Assembly (NCBI GenBank): GCA_002502855.1
Contig: DAQK01000053.1
Location: 1 to 37,260 of the forward strand
DNA: 37,260 bases
Source of the DNA: Methanobacterium sp. UBA279
Lineage (GTDB): Archaea > Methanobacteriota > Methanobacteria > Methanobacteriales > Methanobacteriaceae
Reading direction: 5' to 3'
The position numbers and the translations under genes are program-made. The notes under the pieces are model-generated. The model did not search any database, was not told where the DNA came from, and saw nothing but the letters and a program-made list of their open reading frames with translations. Positions 8,037-16,318 of this stretch are shown here, one piece after another (positions within the stretch are counted from its first letter, which is position 1; the number at the start of each line of letters is the position of its first letter).

Positions 8037-8327
8037 TCAGTCCTGAGGAGTTGTAACTTCTTCAACCATGGTTCTACCGGCAACAACTTCGTCAATACTG
8101 TGGATTGAACCACCGTACTGTTCTATGGTCTTGGATATCTCTTCAAAATCCAGATCCGTACCCTGCATGGTGACTTTGATGTTCTCAGTTTCCTTATCTA
8201 TTTCCATTAAAGTTACATTTACCCCTTCTACACCACCTATTTCGCTTAAATATGTGGCGAAATCAGGTAGGTTAGGTTCATGTGGTTTAAGTATATCTAA
8301 AACTATTCTTATCAGGCCTTTAGGCAC
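8037..8327 (-). CDS. DUF211 family protein
   Basis: A small archaeal protein with a ferredoxin-like fold, of unknown function, 96 residues with the start chosen here. Family marks are the N-terminal PKGLIRIVLDILKPHEP, then VEGVNVTLMEIDKETENI and IHSIDEVVAGR. The frame is open to 8348, but the best start is the GTG at 8325-8327. It has GGAGG exactly eight bases upstream (8336-8340) and gives the N-terminus expected for the family (Met-x-KGLIRIV). The ATG codons at 8333 and 8348 lack a properly spaced SD. It is the first gene of a two-gene unit with the RraA-like gene. Confidence 0.85.
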   Translation of the reverse strand: MPKGLIRIVLDILKPHEPNLPDFATYLSEIGGVEGVNVTLMEIDKETENIKVTMQGTDLDFEEISKTIEQYGGSIHSIDEVVAGRTMVEEVTTPQD

Positions 8328-8348
8328 TTTCATTTCCTCCATTTTCAT

Positions 8349-8669
8349 ATTGACTCAATGAATTTAATACAATTTTGAGTTTATTAACTTGATTGTAGTT
8401 AGCTAATAGTTCTTTTATAAATATTTAAAAGTTTACCCCAAAAGAAATCAAGGCTCCAGCCCAATTAAAAAATTCACCTTCTCATTTAAAGGCTGATATC
8501 ACAGTAATTTAAAGAGGGTTTAATGGTGGTATCCTCCCTTAATTCACAGTGATTGGAATAAACAAACTTTAAAAATTGGAAGATGGTACATTGAAAACAT
8601 CATCAATTTTATATGTAAGATGCATTATATAAATTGAATAGATACTAACAAGACATCATAAGGATCTAA
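8349..8669. other. Intergenic region between divergent DUF211 and UPF0292 genes
   Basis: This 321-base gap holds promoters for both flanking genes and no ORF I can support. A TATA-like TTATATAAA at 8625-8633 lies about 40 bases before the UPF0292 start. An imperfect hairpin is at 8500-8551. I see nothing else. Confidence 0.5.
8500..8551. other. Imperfect hairpin, possible small RNA or regulatory element
   Basis: The arm starting cacagtaattt (8500-) and the arm ending aattcacagtg (-8551) can form about 14-17 pairs with a few mismatches and bulges, around a loop near tttaatggtggtat. No T-run follows on either strand, so it is not an obvious terminator. It sits mid-gap, away from both coding ends. 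Confidence 0.3.
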
Positions 8670-9089
8670 ATGAGTTATCAAAAATTGTTATCCATCATGG
8701 AAGAACTTCAAGACTATGCAGAACAGGGAATACCCATACTCATCGAGGGTAAAAAAGACGAGGAGTCTTTAAAAGAACTGGGAATTAACGGTAATTTTAT
8801 TAAAGTTTCTGGTTCCCCCCATAAGCTCTTTGAAATTGCAGAAATCGCAGCTCAATCTTCCAAAATTATTATATTAACTGATTTCGACAGAAAGGGCAAC
8901 GAACTTGCCCAAAAACTTTCAGAAGATATACAAAGACTTGGTTCTTATCCGAACCTTCAAATAAGAAGGAAAATTATGGGAATCACCCGCAGATATATCA
9001 AAGATATAGAGAGTCTTTCCAGACACCTCCACCAGCTGGAACTTGAAGAATACCCTTATGGTGTCACTGGCAATTATTATCCCATGTAA
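8670..9089 (+). CDS. Toprim domain protein, UPF0292 family
   Basis: A 139-residue single Toprim domain. It shows the acidic motif PILIEGKKDEESL (Glu near residue 27) and the DxD motif LTDFDRKG (near 70-77), which coordinate Mg2+ in Toprim nucleases and primases. UPF0292 proteins are archaeal and resemble ribonuclease M5. The substrate is unknown; processing of an RNA 5' end is an inference from that likeness. It lies 62 bases before dnaG on the same strand, so two Toprim proteins are probably co-transcribed. The start is the ATG at 8670, with AAGGATC nearby and a TATA element at 8625-8633. Confidence 0.82.
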   Translation: MSYQKLLSIMEELQDYAEQGIPILIEGKKDEESLKELGINGNFIKVSGSPHKLFEIAEIAAQSSKIIILTDFDRKGNELAQKLSEDIQRLGSYPNLQIRRKIMGITRRYIKDIESLSRHLHQLELEEYPYGVTGNYYPM

Positions 9090-9151
9090 CATGGGCAGCG
9101 CGCCAGGTAACAGTGATTATCAGTATCTATACAATAAGGGAGGCCCATAAA

Positions 9152-10312
9152 ATGGGAAAAGGCGAAGAAATAAGTACAACTAAATATCTCATTCACGCTC
9201 AAATTAACGCTAATGGAATTGTAGAAAAGCCCGATGTGGTGGGCGCTATTTTTGGTCAAACCGAGGGACTTCTAAGCAATGATCTTGACCTAAGAGAACT
9301 ACAGAAGACCGGAAGAATCGGTAGAATTAAAGTTAACATCAACTCCAAGGCCGGCAGGTCCAAAGGAGAAATCATCATACCATCCAGCCTCGACCGGGTG
9401 GAAACCGCAATCCTGGCGGCATCACTGGAGACCATAAACCGGGTGGGGCCCTGCGAAGCCTATATCCAGGTCTCCAAGGTAGAAGACGTCCGGGCAGTGA
9501 AAAGAAGGAAAGTCGTGGATCGGGCCAAAGAACTCTACAAAGGAATGATGGAGGAAGTAACCCCGGAAAGCCTCAAAATGATAGAAGAGGTTAAGGAGGC
9601 CATGAGAATCCATGAAATCACAGAATACGGGGATGAAAAGCTTCCCGCAGGTCCCAACGTCATATCATCCGACGCCATCTTAGTGGTGGAAGGAAGAGCC
9701 GATGTATTAAATTTACTACGATACGGAGTTAAAAACGCCATAGCAGTAGAGGGGGTCAGCATCCCTAAAACCGTGGCAGAACTGACCAAAAGTAAAACAG
9801 TAACCGCATTTCTAGACGGTGACCGTGGAGGAGAACTCATACTAAAGGAACTGCTCCAGGTAGGAGAAGTAGACTACGTTACCAGAGCTCCTAAAGGCAA
9901 AGAAGTGGAAGATCTAAGCAAGGATGAAGTTATGATCGCTTTAAGGGATAAAATGCCCGTGGAGCAGATAATACATGACATGGGAATCAAAACCAAAAAA
10001 CCCGCCGCTGCACCAGAACCCAAAAACGGAGACAAAATAAAGGTTCTAAAGGGCATCTTAAAAGACCTGGAAGGAACAGGAAATGCCGAAATATTAGACG
10101 ACACATTAAACATCCTCAAAGAGGTCAAAGTAGAAAACCTCTACGATGAACTTAAAAAGGTCAGTAACAACGTATACGCCGTAGTCTTCGATGGAGTAAT
10201 CAGCCAGAGACTAATCGACATCTCCAAAGAGAAAGGCCTAAAACATATAGTGGCAGTTAGAATCAGTGAAGTGGTGAAAAAACCCAACAATATAAAGGTA
10301 ATAACCAGATAA
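9152..10312 (+). CDS. dnaG: DnaG primase, archaeal type
   Basis: Archaeal homologue of bacterial DnaG. Family members are found with the RNA exosome, where they help bind A-rich RNA, and have weak primase activity in vitro. Length is 386 residues. The Toprim core lies near 165-250, with ILVVEGRADVLNLLRYG (catalytic Glu) and TAFLDGDRGGEL (DxD). The N-terminal archaeal extension begins STTKYLIHAQI, and the C-terminal domain follows a Pro/Ala-rich linker near 285. The true start is the ATG at 9152, eight bases after GGGAGG (9138-9143); the in-frame ATG at 9113 has no SD. A hairpin and T-rich tract follow the stop. Confidence 0.95.
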   Translation: MGKGEEISTTKYLIHAQINANGIVEKPDVVGAIFGQTEGLLSNDLDLRELQKTGRIGRIKVNINSKAGRSKGEIIIPSSLDRVETAILAASLETINRVGPCEAYIQVSKVEDVRAVKRRKVVDRAKELYKGMMEEVTPESLKMIEEVKEAMRIHEITEYGDEKLPAGPNVISSDAILVVEGRADVLNLLRYGVKNAIAVEGVSIPKTVAELTKSKTVTAFLDGDRGGELILKELLQVGEVDYVTRAPKGKEVEDLSKDEVMIALRDKMPVEQIIHDMGIKTKKPAAAPEPKNGDKIKVLKGILKDLEGTGNAEILDDTLNILKEVKVENLYDELKKVSNNVYAVVFDGVISQRLIDISKEKGLKHIVAVRISEVVKKPNNIKVITR

Positions 10313-10315
10313 AAC

Positions 10316-10356
10316 AAGGGGGAATTTAAGTTTCCCTGAATACTTTAATTTTTTAT
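10316..10356 (+). terminator. Possible terminator after dnaG
   Basis: AGGGGGAA (10317-10324) can pair with TTTCCCT (10331-10337) across a short loop, with two G-T pairs, followed by a T-rich tract. A weak hairpin, so this could be only partial termination before the downstream ATPase gene. Confidence 0.4.
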
Positions 10357-10390
10357 TAATTTATTAAAAAAACTCTATGGGGGTTCCTTT

Positions 10391-11902
10391 ATGTATGTGA
10401 ACATGGACAAAGAATTTCTAAAGGACATAGAAACCACTAAGGATATCTTAATTCCCAAAGATCCCCTGGATCGAGTGATTGGTCATGACGACATCATAGA
10501 ATTTGTTAAAATCGCAGCTAGACAGCGGAGAAACCTGCTCCTGGTGGGTCCGCCGGGGATAGGGAAGTCACTCATTGCACAGGCCATATCCTTCCACCTG
10601 GGAAAGCCCAACGAAGAGGTAACCGTGGTACACAACCCCGAAAGGCCGGAAAGACCCTTCGTCGAAGTTAAAACCAGGAAGGAGATGGAAACAGAAAAGA
10701 AGGATATTCGGATGGCCGAAGGGGATATAGTAAGCCCTGAAAGCGTCCCAGAAGCAGTTGCCGAAAGATTAGGATTCCGTTGTGTTCATTGCGGAAGTTA
10801 CAACAACGCCTATCAAAGCATCTGCCCCCGCTGTGGCGGAGACAAATACTCCCATATAAATGCCAGGAGAAAACACCTGGGAGACCTCCTGGGCATGTTC
10901 GAGATGAACAGCGACCCCATAAACATACCCCAGGAAAGGGTGACCACCACCCGTCCCTTAAATGACAGGGAGGAAGTGGTGATCTACGAAAGGGTGGACG
11001 GAGAAAGCATCAAGATCCTGGACCAGCACGCCCTGGAGAAGAGGAGGGAACTGGTGGAAGAAAAACCCAGAAACGTCATAGTACCCCTGAAGAGGAACAT
11101 GTTCGTCCAGGCCACCGGAGCCAGCGAAACAGAACTCCTGGGAGACGTCAGACACGACCCCTACGGAGGACACCCCGACCTAGGGACACAACCATATGAA
11201 AGGGTAGTACCCGGTGCAATCCACGAGGCACACGAGGGAGTTCTCTTCATAGACGAAATAGTCCACATAGCCAACCTGCAGCGCTACATACTAAGCGCCA
11301 TGCAGGACAAGTACTTCCCCATAGTGGGAAGAAACCCACAGAGCGCCGGAAGCTCAGTGAAGGTACAGGATGTCCCCTGCGACTTCATATTCGTAGGCGC
11401 ATGCAACATAAGAGATATAAAATATATACTCCCACCACTACGCTCCAGGATACAGGGAGAAGGATATGAAATCCTCATGCGCACCACCATGCCCGACACA
11501 CCCGAAAACGAGGCCAAACTGGCCCAATTCGTAGCCCAGGAAATAAAAATGGATGGAAAAATACCCCACGCCACCAGATCAGCCGTTGCAATACTCTTAG
11601 ATGAATCCCGGAGAAGGGCAAAAGTCATAGACGGCCAGGAAAATTCCCTGACCCTGAGATTACGAGACCTCGGCGGAGTGATCAGGATGGCCGGTGACGT
11701 GGCCATAATGGAAGAAAAAGATCTAATCGAAGACAAACACATGCACTTCGCCATAAAAAAATCCCTATCCATCGAAGACCAGATAATAAACCGGTACAAA
11801 ACCTTCGAAAACGCCATGCAACAGGACTACTCCAACGCCCAGAAGATGAGGAATGGGAAAGATGGGTTGCCCAATGAGAATGTGGATCGGAGTTATATGT
11901 GA
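10391..11902 (+). CDS. Lon-like AAA+ ATPase with inserted zinc ribbon, protease domain absent
   Basis: A 503-residue AAA+ ATPase related to archaeal LonB. Walker A GPPGIGKS is at 53-60, Walker B GVLFIDE at about 284-290, a sensor-1 region DFIFVGACN near 335, and an arginine-finger-like LPPLRSRI near 350. Between Walker A and B is a zinc ribbon (Cys131/134 and Cys145/148). The paired transmembrane helices of LonB and the whole Ser/Lys protease domain are missing; the protein ends after the AAA+ lid at TGA, and the bases that follow do not continue the domain. It is therefore a remodelling ATPase or chaperone-like protein, not a protease. A G-rich SD (gggggtt) precedes the ATG at 10391; the ATG at 10403 is an alternative. 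Its partner is unknown; its neighbour is dnaG. Confidence 0.85.
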   Translation: MYVNMDKEFLKDIETTKDILIPKDPLDRVIGHDDIIEFVKIAARQRRNLLLVGPPGIGKSLIAQAISFHLGKPNEEVTVVHNPERPERPFVEVKTRKEMETEKKDIRMAEGDIVSPESVPEAVAERLGFRCVHCGSYNNAYQSICPRCGGDKYSHINARRKHLGDLLGMFEMNSDPINIPQERVTTTRPLNDREEVVIYERVDGESIKILDQHALEKRRELVEEKPRNVIVPLKRNMFVQATGASETELLGDVRHDPYGGHPDLGTQPYERVVPGAIHEAHEGVLFIDEIVHIANLQRYILSAMQDKYFPIVGRNPQSAGSSVKVQDVPCDFIFVGACNIRDIKYILPPLRSRIQGEGYEILMRTTMPDTPENEAKLAQFVAQEIKMDGKIPHATRSAVAILLDESRRRAKVIDGQENSLTLRLRDLGGVIRMAGDVAIMEEKDLIEDKHMHFAIKKSLSIEDQIINRYKTFENAMQQDYSNAQKMRNGKDGLPNENVDRSYM

Positions 11903-11926
11903 GACAAGTATTGAAATGTTATTACC

Positions 11927-11948
11927 AAAATTTTATTTTTTCTCATTA
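11927..11948 (+). terminator. T-rich tract after the Lon-like ATPase gene
   Basis: An attttattttttct run begins about 25 bases past the stop. Archaeal RNA polymerase can terminate on such U-rich stretches. No hairpin is needed and none is seen. Confidence 0.35.
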
Positions 11949-12095
11949 AAATTAAATCTGCTTTTTATAATTTAGAAAAATTTGTGAGTTAATTTTAACA
12001 TTTAGTTGCCCGAATTACCAGAATATTAATATAGGTCTTTTAAAAAATATATTTTAGGGACTGAATTCCTTACTTTGTAGGAATGGAGTTGAACT

Positions 12096-13055
12096 TTGTG
12101 GGAGACAATAGGTTTGCAAGATGTAATCGCCGGTGACGAGTTCAGTGACCGGAAAAATATTCTGGAAGTTTTTAATTTCCCGGAAATGTTGGAAGATTAC
12201 CTTTTCGAATTAGAGATAAGAAACTATTCCCTCAACACAATTAAGACTTACAAATCCATTATCAGCAATTTTTACAAGTACCTGAAGAATGGTAAGGAAA
12301 TATACGATGAGGGACTCATTTTAAGGACATTCAAGAAGTACATAGTTTACCTTAAAAGGGAAAAGAAGGTGTCCCAAAATTACATCTACCTGGTAACCGT
12401 GGTCTTGAAGAAATTCTTTGAATTCAGCGGTATCGGGGTTCTTAAGGATGTTAAAACCCCTAAAAGAACCAAATCGTTACCTAAATCATTGAATGAAAAT
12501 GAAGTGCAGCGGTTGATCAATGCCCTAGACGATTACCAAACCATAGATCCACCAAACGCCCGTACAGAATTTTTAAGGAAGCGAAATAAATTAATCCTGG
12601 CCCTCTTGTACTCTTCAGGTCTCAGGGTCTCTGAACTGGTCACCCTACGAATTGACAGTGTGGATCTACATGATAGGACTATAAGGATCCGGGGGAAAGG
12701 AGAAAAAGACCGTATAGTTTTATTCGATGACAACACCAAAGAATTAATCCAGGATTACCTGGCCCAGCGGGACGATGACAGTGAATACCTATTCATCAAC
12801 CGTAACCTTAAGCATCTCACCCCTCGCTACGTGCAGATGATGATCAAGGACTACGCCCGTGTGGCCGGTATTAAAAAGAAGGTAACCCCCCATATCCTAC
12901 GCCACTCCTTCGCCACCCACCTACTGAAAAATGGTGTGGATATCCGGGCCATCCAGCAGCTTTTGGGGCATTCTAATCTTTCCACCACCCAGATATATAC
13001 CAGTGTGGATATGAACACTCTTAAAAATGTCTATGACCGGGCCAAGCTTGGTTAA
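12096..13055 (+). CDS. xerA: Tyrosine recombinase XerA, TTG start
   Basis: Site-specific tyrosine recombinase. Archaeal XerA resolves chromosome dimers at dif sites. The 319-residue protein has an N-terminal SAM-like DNA-binding domain (~25-115) and the catalytic domain (~130-315). It carries the full active site: Arg177 in SSGLRVSE, Lys201 or Lys204 in the GKGEK hairpin, His266 and Arg269 in HILRH, His292 in LGHS and Tyr301. The start is TTG at 12096 with GGAG (12085-12088) seven bases upstream; no ATG in this frame fits better. It is flanked by housekeeping genes and has no phage or integron partners, which favours a chromosomal Xer rather than a mobile integrase. I did not find a dif-like site in the flanks. 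Confidence 0.9.
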   Translation: MWETIGLQDVIAGDEFSDRKNILEVFNFPEMLEDYLFELEIRNYSLNTIKTYKSIISNFYKYLKNGKEIYDEGLILRTFKKYIVYLKREKKVSQNYIYLVTVVLKKFFEFSGIGVLKDVKTPKRTKSLPKSLNENEVQRLINALDDYQTIDPPNARTEFLRKRNKLILALLYSSGLRVSELVTLRIDSVDLHDRTIRIRGKGEKDRIVLFDDNTKELIQDYLAQRDDDSEYLFINRNLKHLTPRYVQMMIKDYARVAGIKKKVTPHILRHSFATHLLKNGVDIRAIQQLLGHSNLSTTQIYTSVDMNTLKNVYDRAKLG

Positions 13056-13083
13056 AATTCATTCAATCTGTTTTATAGCTAAA

Positions 13084-13092
13084 TTTTTTTTT
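13084..13092 (+). terminator. T9 run after xerA
   Basis: Nine consecutive T residues about 30 bases past the xerA stop, in a position fit for U-rich archaeal termination. Confidence 0.4.
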
Positions 13093-13276
13093 CAATTAAA
13101 ATCAGATATCATATGAATATAAATATTATTTTGACATAACTAGTAAAGGAACTAATCAAATGGGTTACACTTTTTAGCTTTTTTATTTGATTAAGAATAT
13201 CGTTTGAATTTGTAAATAGATTGCAGTGAGCAATATCTACATCATACGCTTAATTGAGGGATATGGAGGATTATAA

Positions 13277-13933
13277 ATGGAAATAAGCATGAATAACTAT
13301 TTCGAAAAAAGGTACAGTTTATTTAAATGGTGTTCTAATACTTCACTGGCCAACAAGGTTGTTTTAGCATTTTTAGTGGCCTGTTTTACTGGTATCATGG
13401 CCCAAGTGGTAATACCACTACCTTGGACACCGGTGCCAATCACACTCCAAACTTTTGCCGTTTTAATGGCCGGTATTTTCCTGGGAAGATACTGGGGTGG
13501 AATAAGCATGCTGATATACCTCGCAGTAGGATTACTGGGGGTCCCCTGGTTAGCAGGGATGTCCGGAGGAATAGAAGCACTCCTGAGTGCGAGTGGTGGT
13601 TACCTCATAGGATTCATATTAGCTGCACTTTTCCTTGGTTACTTCGTGGATAGGTATGTCCAGTCCCGTAAGTTTCTCCCTATGCTGGGATTGATGCTCT
13701 TTGCCAACTTCGTACTCCTATACACCCCGGGATTAATTCAACTGAGCATATGGGCCCAATCAGCAACTGGCGTCGCACCAGGAATCTGGGAACTACTTTT
13801 AATGGGCGCCATACCATTTATAGCCGGGGACCTGCTTAAGATCGGTGGAGCAGCAGCTCTTACAAAAGTGATAACACCAAAACAGGGTATAAATGGGGAA
13901 GAGACCGGTGATTCCAGGAATTGGATCTTCTAA
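13277..13933 (+). CDS. bioY: BioY-type biotin transporter
   Basis: S-component of an energy-coupling factor (ECF) importer for biotin; some BioY proteins work alone. It has 218 residues and about six membrane helices. The family signature MAQVVIPLPWTPVPITLQTF lies near residues 40-60, followed by GIFLGRYWGG and the loop LLGVPWLAGMSGG near 95. No EcfA or EcfT gene is adjacent, so it must work alone or share a distant module. GGAGG (13266-13270) precedes the ATG at 13277. The last 41 bases overlap the next gene in another frame, so the two are translationally coupled. The polar C-terminal tail (KQGINGEETGDSRNWIF) lies within the overlap and may exist because of it. Confidence 0.92.
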   Translation: MEISMNNYFEKRYSLFKWCSNTSLANKVVLAFLVACFTGIMAQVVIPLPWTPVPITLQTFAVLMAGIFLGRYWGGISMLIYLAVGLLGVPWLAGMSGGIEALLSASGGYLIGFILAALFLGYFVDRYVQSRKFLPMLGLMLFANFVLLYTPGLIQLSIWAQSATGVAPGIWELLLMGAIPFIAGDLLKIGGAAALTKVITPKQGINGEETGDSRNWIF

Positions 13934-14333
13934 GGCTTTAGAAATAAGAGCCCATCACCTGCTATGCATGCAGGGCTTTCAGGGCTATGGTTACAGCCGG
14001 GACTTCCAACGTAACCTGGAAGAAGTAATCAACCATCTGGAATCTAATCCCTATTCTAGCTTGAAATTGGTGGCAGATGCAGATATCATCTGCCAGAAAT
14101 GCCCCCACCTGGAGGATGGGTGTTGTGATAGATATTCGTCTCCCGCTATACGTGATATGGATCTAAAAGTCATTGAAAAATTGGATCTAGAAGTAGGTGC
14201 GATAGAACCTGTACAAAAGTTACTGTCACAGGTAAAGGAATGGAATATCCACGACCTCCGGGACGTATGTGGGGAGTGTTCCTGGAAGGATAAATGTCTG
14301 TTGTATCGATCCAAGTTAGAAATGGATTATTGA
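13893..14333 (+). CDS. DUF1284 family cysteine-rich protein
   Basis: A 146-residue protein with the DUF1284 start LEIRAHHLLCMQGFQGYGYS (~17-36) and two cysteine clusters, CQKCPHLEDGCC (~69-80) and CGECSWKDKC (~125-134). The eight or so cysteines suggest an iron-sulfur cluster or zinc. The function is unknown. The listed ATG overlaps bioY by 41 bases. The GTG at 13908 is an alternative start that still includes the whole domain. Coupling to bioY hints at a link with biotin or another cofactor, but that is inference from position only. Confidence 0.75.
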   Translation: MGKRPVIPGIGSSKALEIRAHHLLCMQGFQGYGYSRDFQRNLEEVINHLESNPYSSLKLVADADIICQKCPHLEDGCCDRYSSPAIRDMDLKVIEKLDLEVGAIEPVQKLLSQVKEWNIHDLRDVCGECSWKDKCLLYRSKLEMDY

Positions 14334-14369
14334 ATTTCTTCATTAAATTCCCTGAAATACTCTTTTTCC

Positions 14370-15506
14370 CTATAAATTCTCCAAACACTCGTCCCTCAAT
14401 ATCTTCGCGTCTTCGTTGGCCGGGTTGATCATCAACGCTTTTTTGAAAGCTTCCATGGCCTCTTCAAAACGGCCCAGTTCAATAAGGGCCACACCCTTGT
14501 TACTTAAAATTACATCATTTTCCGGGTCCAGGGTCAGTGCTTCATCATAACAATTTACTGCTTCATCGAATCTGGATAATTCCATCAATGCATTTCCTTT
14601 ACGGTTCCAGGTGGACGGATCCATTTCCATGGCCTCATCGAGACATAATTCCAGGCTTTTATCATAGGATTGCAGTGCTTCCTCTGACCGGTCCATCTCG
14701 GTTAATATGTTCCCCCGGGCGTTCCATACATCGGGATCATTGGGGTTGATCTCCAGGAGCTTGTCATAGCAGGCCAGGGCCTGGTTGTACCTTCCCAGCA
14801 TCTCCAGGATAAATCCCCTCCAGTAAAGCACCACCTCATTTTCGGGATTTAAATTCAAGGCTGTATCACTGGCTTCGAGGGCTTCTTCGGGTCTATTCGA
14901 GTTTAGTAGGGCAATGGCTTTGTTGTTCCAGATGTATTCGTTTTCCGGATCATTTTTAAGGGCCTTGTCATAGCATTCCAGTGCTTCCTGGAAGCGCCCC
15001 AGTCTGGAGAGGTTGTCTCCCTTACGGTTTAAGAGGTAGATATCGTCGGGGTCAAAACGGAGTGCTGCTGTATAACAAAGCACAGAATCTTCAAATTTAC
15101 CCACATCAAAAAGAATATCCGCCCTCTTGGTTACCATGGCCTTTTCATCAATTTTTTGACCTTCCCACTCTTCTATGGGTAGTTTACGGAATCTTATTAT
15201 CTGGAACTTGGTATCATCCTCTACATCAGGGTATAATCTGCGGAATTCCTTCCGGAGTTCCTTAGCATCACTGTAACCTTCTTCTCGCGCCAGTTCATCG
15301 TTGTTCTTTAGATCTATGTAATCTATTACCTCAACATCGGTAATTTCCGCCTCAAAAAGCTTCCGGCGCTCCTTGGAGACAAGGTTCCAGTAACAGTGGA
15401 GTGTGTCACCTACTTTAAGGGGTTTCTTCCATAATTTCCTGATGGTGGTGGTTTTTTTACCGGTTATAAGGTCTATATGGTCGCTTCCAAATAGTAGGAT
15501 TGGTAT
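14370..15506 (-). CDS. ASCH domain-TPR repeat fusion protein with probable AUA start
   Basis: The reading frame runs unbroken from 15506 to the TAA at 14370, about 378 residues. Residues 1-120 form an ASCH domain (PILLFGSDHIDLITGKKTTT start, then KVGDTLHCYW), a PUA-like fold often linked to RNA. Residues 125-378 hold about seven tetratricopeptide repeats of 34 residues with the W/Y-x-x-x-G-x-A and P-x-x motifs, a protein-binding scaffold. There is no ATG, GTG or TTG in frame between 15137 and the upstream region. An AGGAGG (15514-15519) sits seven bases before an ATA codon (15504-15506), exactly where the ASCH domain starts. Starting at the ATG at 15137 would drop the whole ASCH domain. The AUA could be a rare start, or a G-to-A error or mutation. 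Confidence 0.75.
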   Translation of the reverse strand: MPILLFGSDHIDLITGKKTTTIRKLWKKPLKVGDTLHCYWNLVSKERRKLFEAEITDVEVIDYIDLKNNDELAREEGYSDAKELRKEFRRLYPDVEDDTKFQIIRFRKLPIEEWEGQKIDEKAMVTKRADILFDVGKFEDSVLCYTAALRFDPDDIYLLNRKGDNLSRLGRFQEALECYDKALKNDPENEYIWNNKAIALLNSNRPEEALEASDTALNLNPENEVVLYWRGFILEMLGRYNQALACYDKLLEINPNDPDVWNARGNILTEMDRSEEALQSYDKSLELCLDEAMEMDPSTWNRKGNALMELSRFDEAVNCYDEALTLDPENDVILSNKGVALIELGRFEEAMEAFKKALMINPANEDAKILRDECLENL

Positions 15507-15580
15507 GGGGGAACCTCCTGTAAAACTTTTTTTGCGTAAACTTTTTTGATTTCTGGATAGAACAGGTGATATTAAATTTA

Positions 15581-16282
15581 TTATTCGATTATTTCCTCTC
15601 CAAATTCGCTGGTTTTTATTTTAACCCGGGCCACAGATGACCTGATATCCCTTGCAATCTCCAGGAGTTCATCACGTGATGGACTGGGAGTGTTCTTTAG
15701 CTTTTCATCTAAAACAACCCTGTTCCTGAACTGTTGAATGGTATATAGATCACATTTAGTATCTTTGACAATTTTCTGGATATCCCCTTTATCTAAAAGA
15801 CCGGGCACATAGGTGGTTCTACACTCTAGGAAAGTGTTTGGAGACTTTCGGACTATCTCCATACTCTTTTTAACATCATCCCATATTGAGGCACCTGTTA
15901 TCTCTTCATACTTATTGGTTGGGGCTTTAACATCCAGTGCAACGTAGTTTACCAGGTGGATTATTTCCTCCAGCCTCTCTGGGTAACAGCCATTGGTATC
16001 CAGTTTGATTTTTAACTCAGTATCTTTCAGGTAGTTTAAGAGTTCCTTAAGCTCTTCAAACTGGACTAATGGTTCTCCTCCAGTTATAACCAGACTGTCT
16101 ATGAAGTTCAGGGAGTCCTGGATTTTTAATTTGATTTCATCCAGATCCACCTCTTCACCACCGCTTATAAGTTCGGGGTTATGGCAGTAGGGACATCTTA
16201 AAGTACATCCTCCAGTGAAAAGTACCAGGGAAATTTTTCCGGGATATTCCACAGAGGAAATTAACATACCACCGATGATCAT
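15581..16282 (-). CDS. nrdG: Anaerobic ribonucleotide reductase activating protein (radical SAM)
   Basis: A glycyl-radical enzyme activase of the NrdG2 type (TIGR02495). It would use a [4Fe-4S] cluster and SAM to install the radical on anaerobic class III ribonucleotide reductase. The 233-residue protein has the radical SAM motif CTLRCPYC (Cys26, Cys30, Cys33) directly after FTGGC, and the GGEP SAM-binding motif near residue 67. AGAGGT lies eight bases before the ATG at 16282. No reductase (nrdD) gene is in the window. It follows hisC by 36 bases, so the two are probably co-transcribed without an evident functional link. Confidence 0.85.
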   Translation of the reverse strand: MIIGGMLISSVEYPGKISLVLFTGGCTLRCPYCHNPELISGGEEVDLDEIKLKIQDSLNFIDSLVITGGEPLVQFEELKELLNYLKDTELKIKLDTNGCYPERLEEIIHLVNYVALDVKAPTNKYEEITGASIWDDVKKSMEIVRKSPNTFLECRTTYVPGLLDKGDIQKIVKDTKCDLYTIQQFRNRVVLDEKLKNTPSPSRDELLEIARDIRSSVARVKIKTSEFGEEIIE

Positions 16283-16318
16283 GTTTGGATACCTCTAATA
16301 GTTGATAACAACATCTTT

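Noticed and set aside
10391..11902. Annotation as ATP-dependent protease LonB
   Set aside because: The serine/lysine protease domain and membrane helices are missing; only the AAA+ part is present.
12096..13055. Phage or integrative-element integrase
   Set aside because: No attachment-site repeats, tRNA or mobile genes are adjacent. The protein looks like the chromosomal XerA type between core genes.
14370..15137. A stand-alone TPR protein starting at the ATG at 15137
   Set aside because: The same frame continues upstream through a clear ASCH domain to an SD-backed ATA codon, and no SD was seen at the inner ATG.
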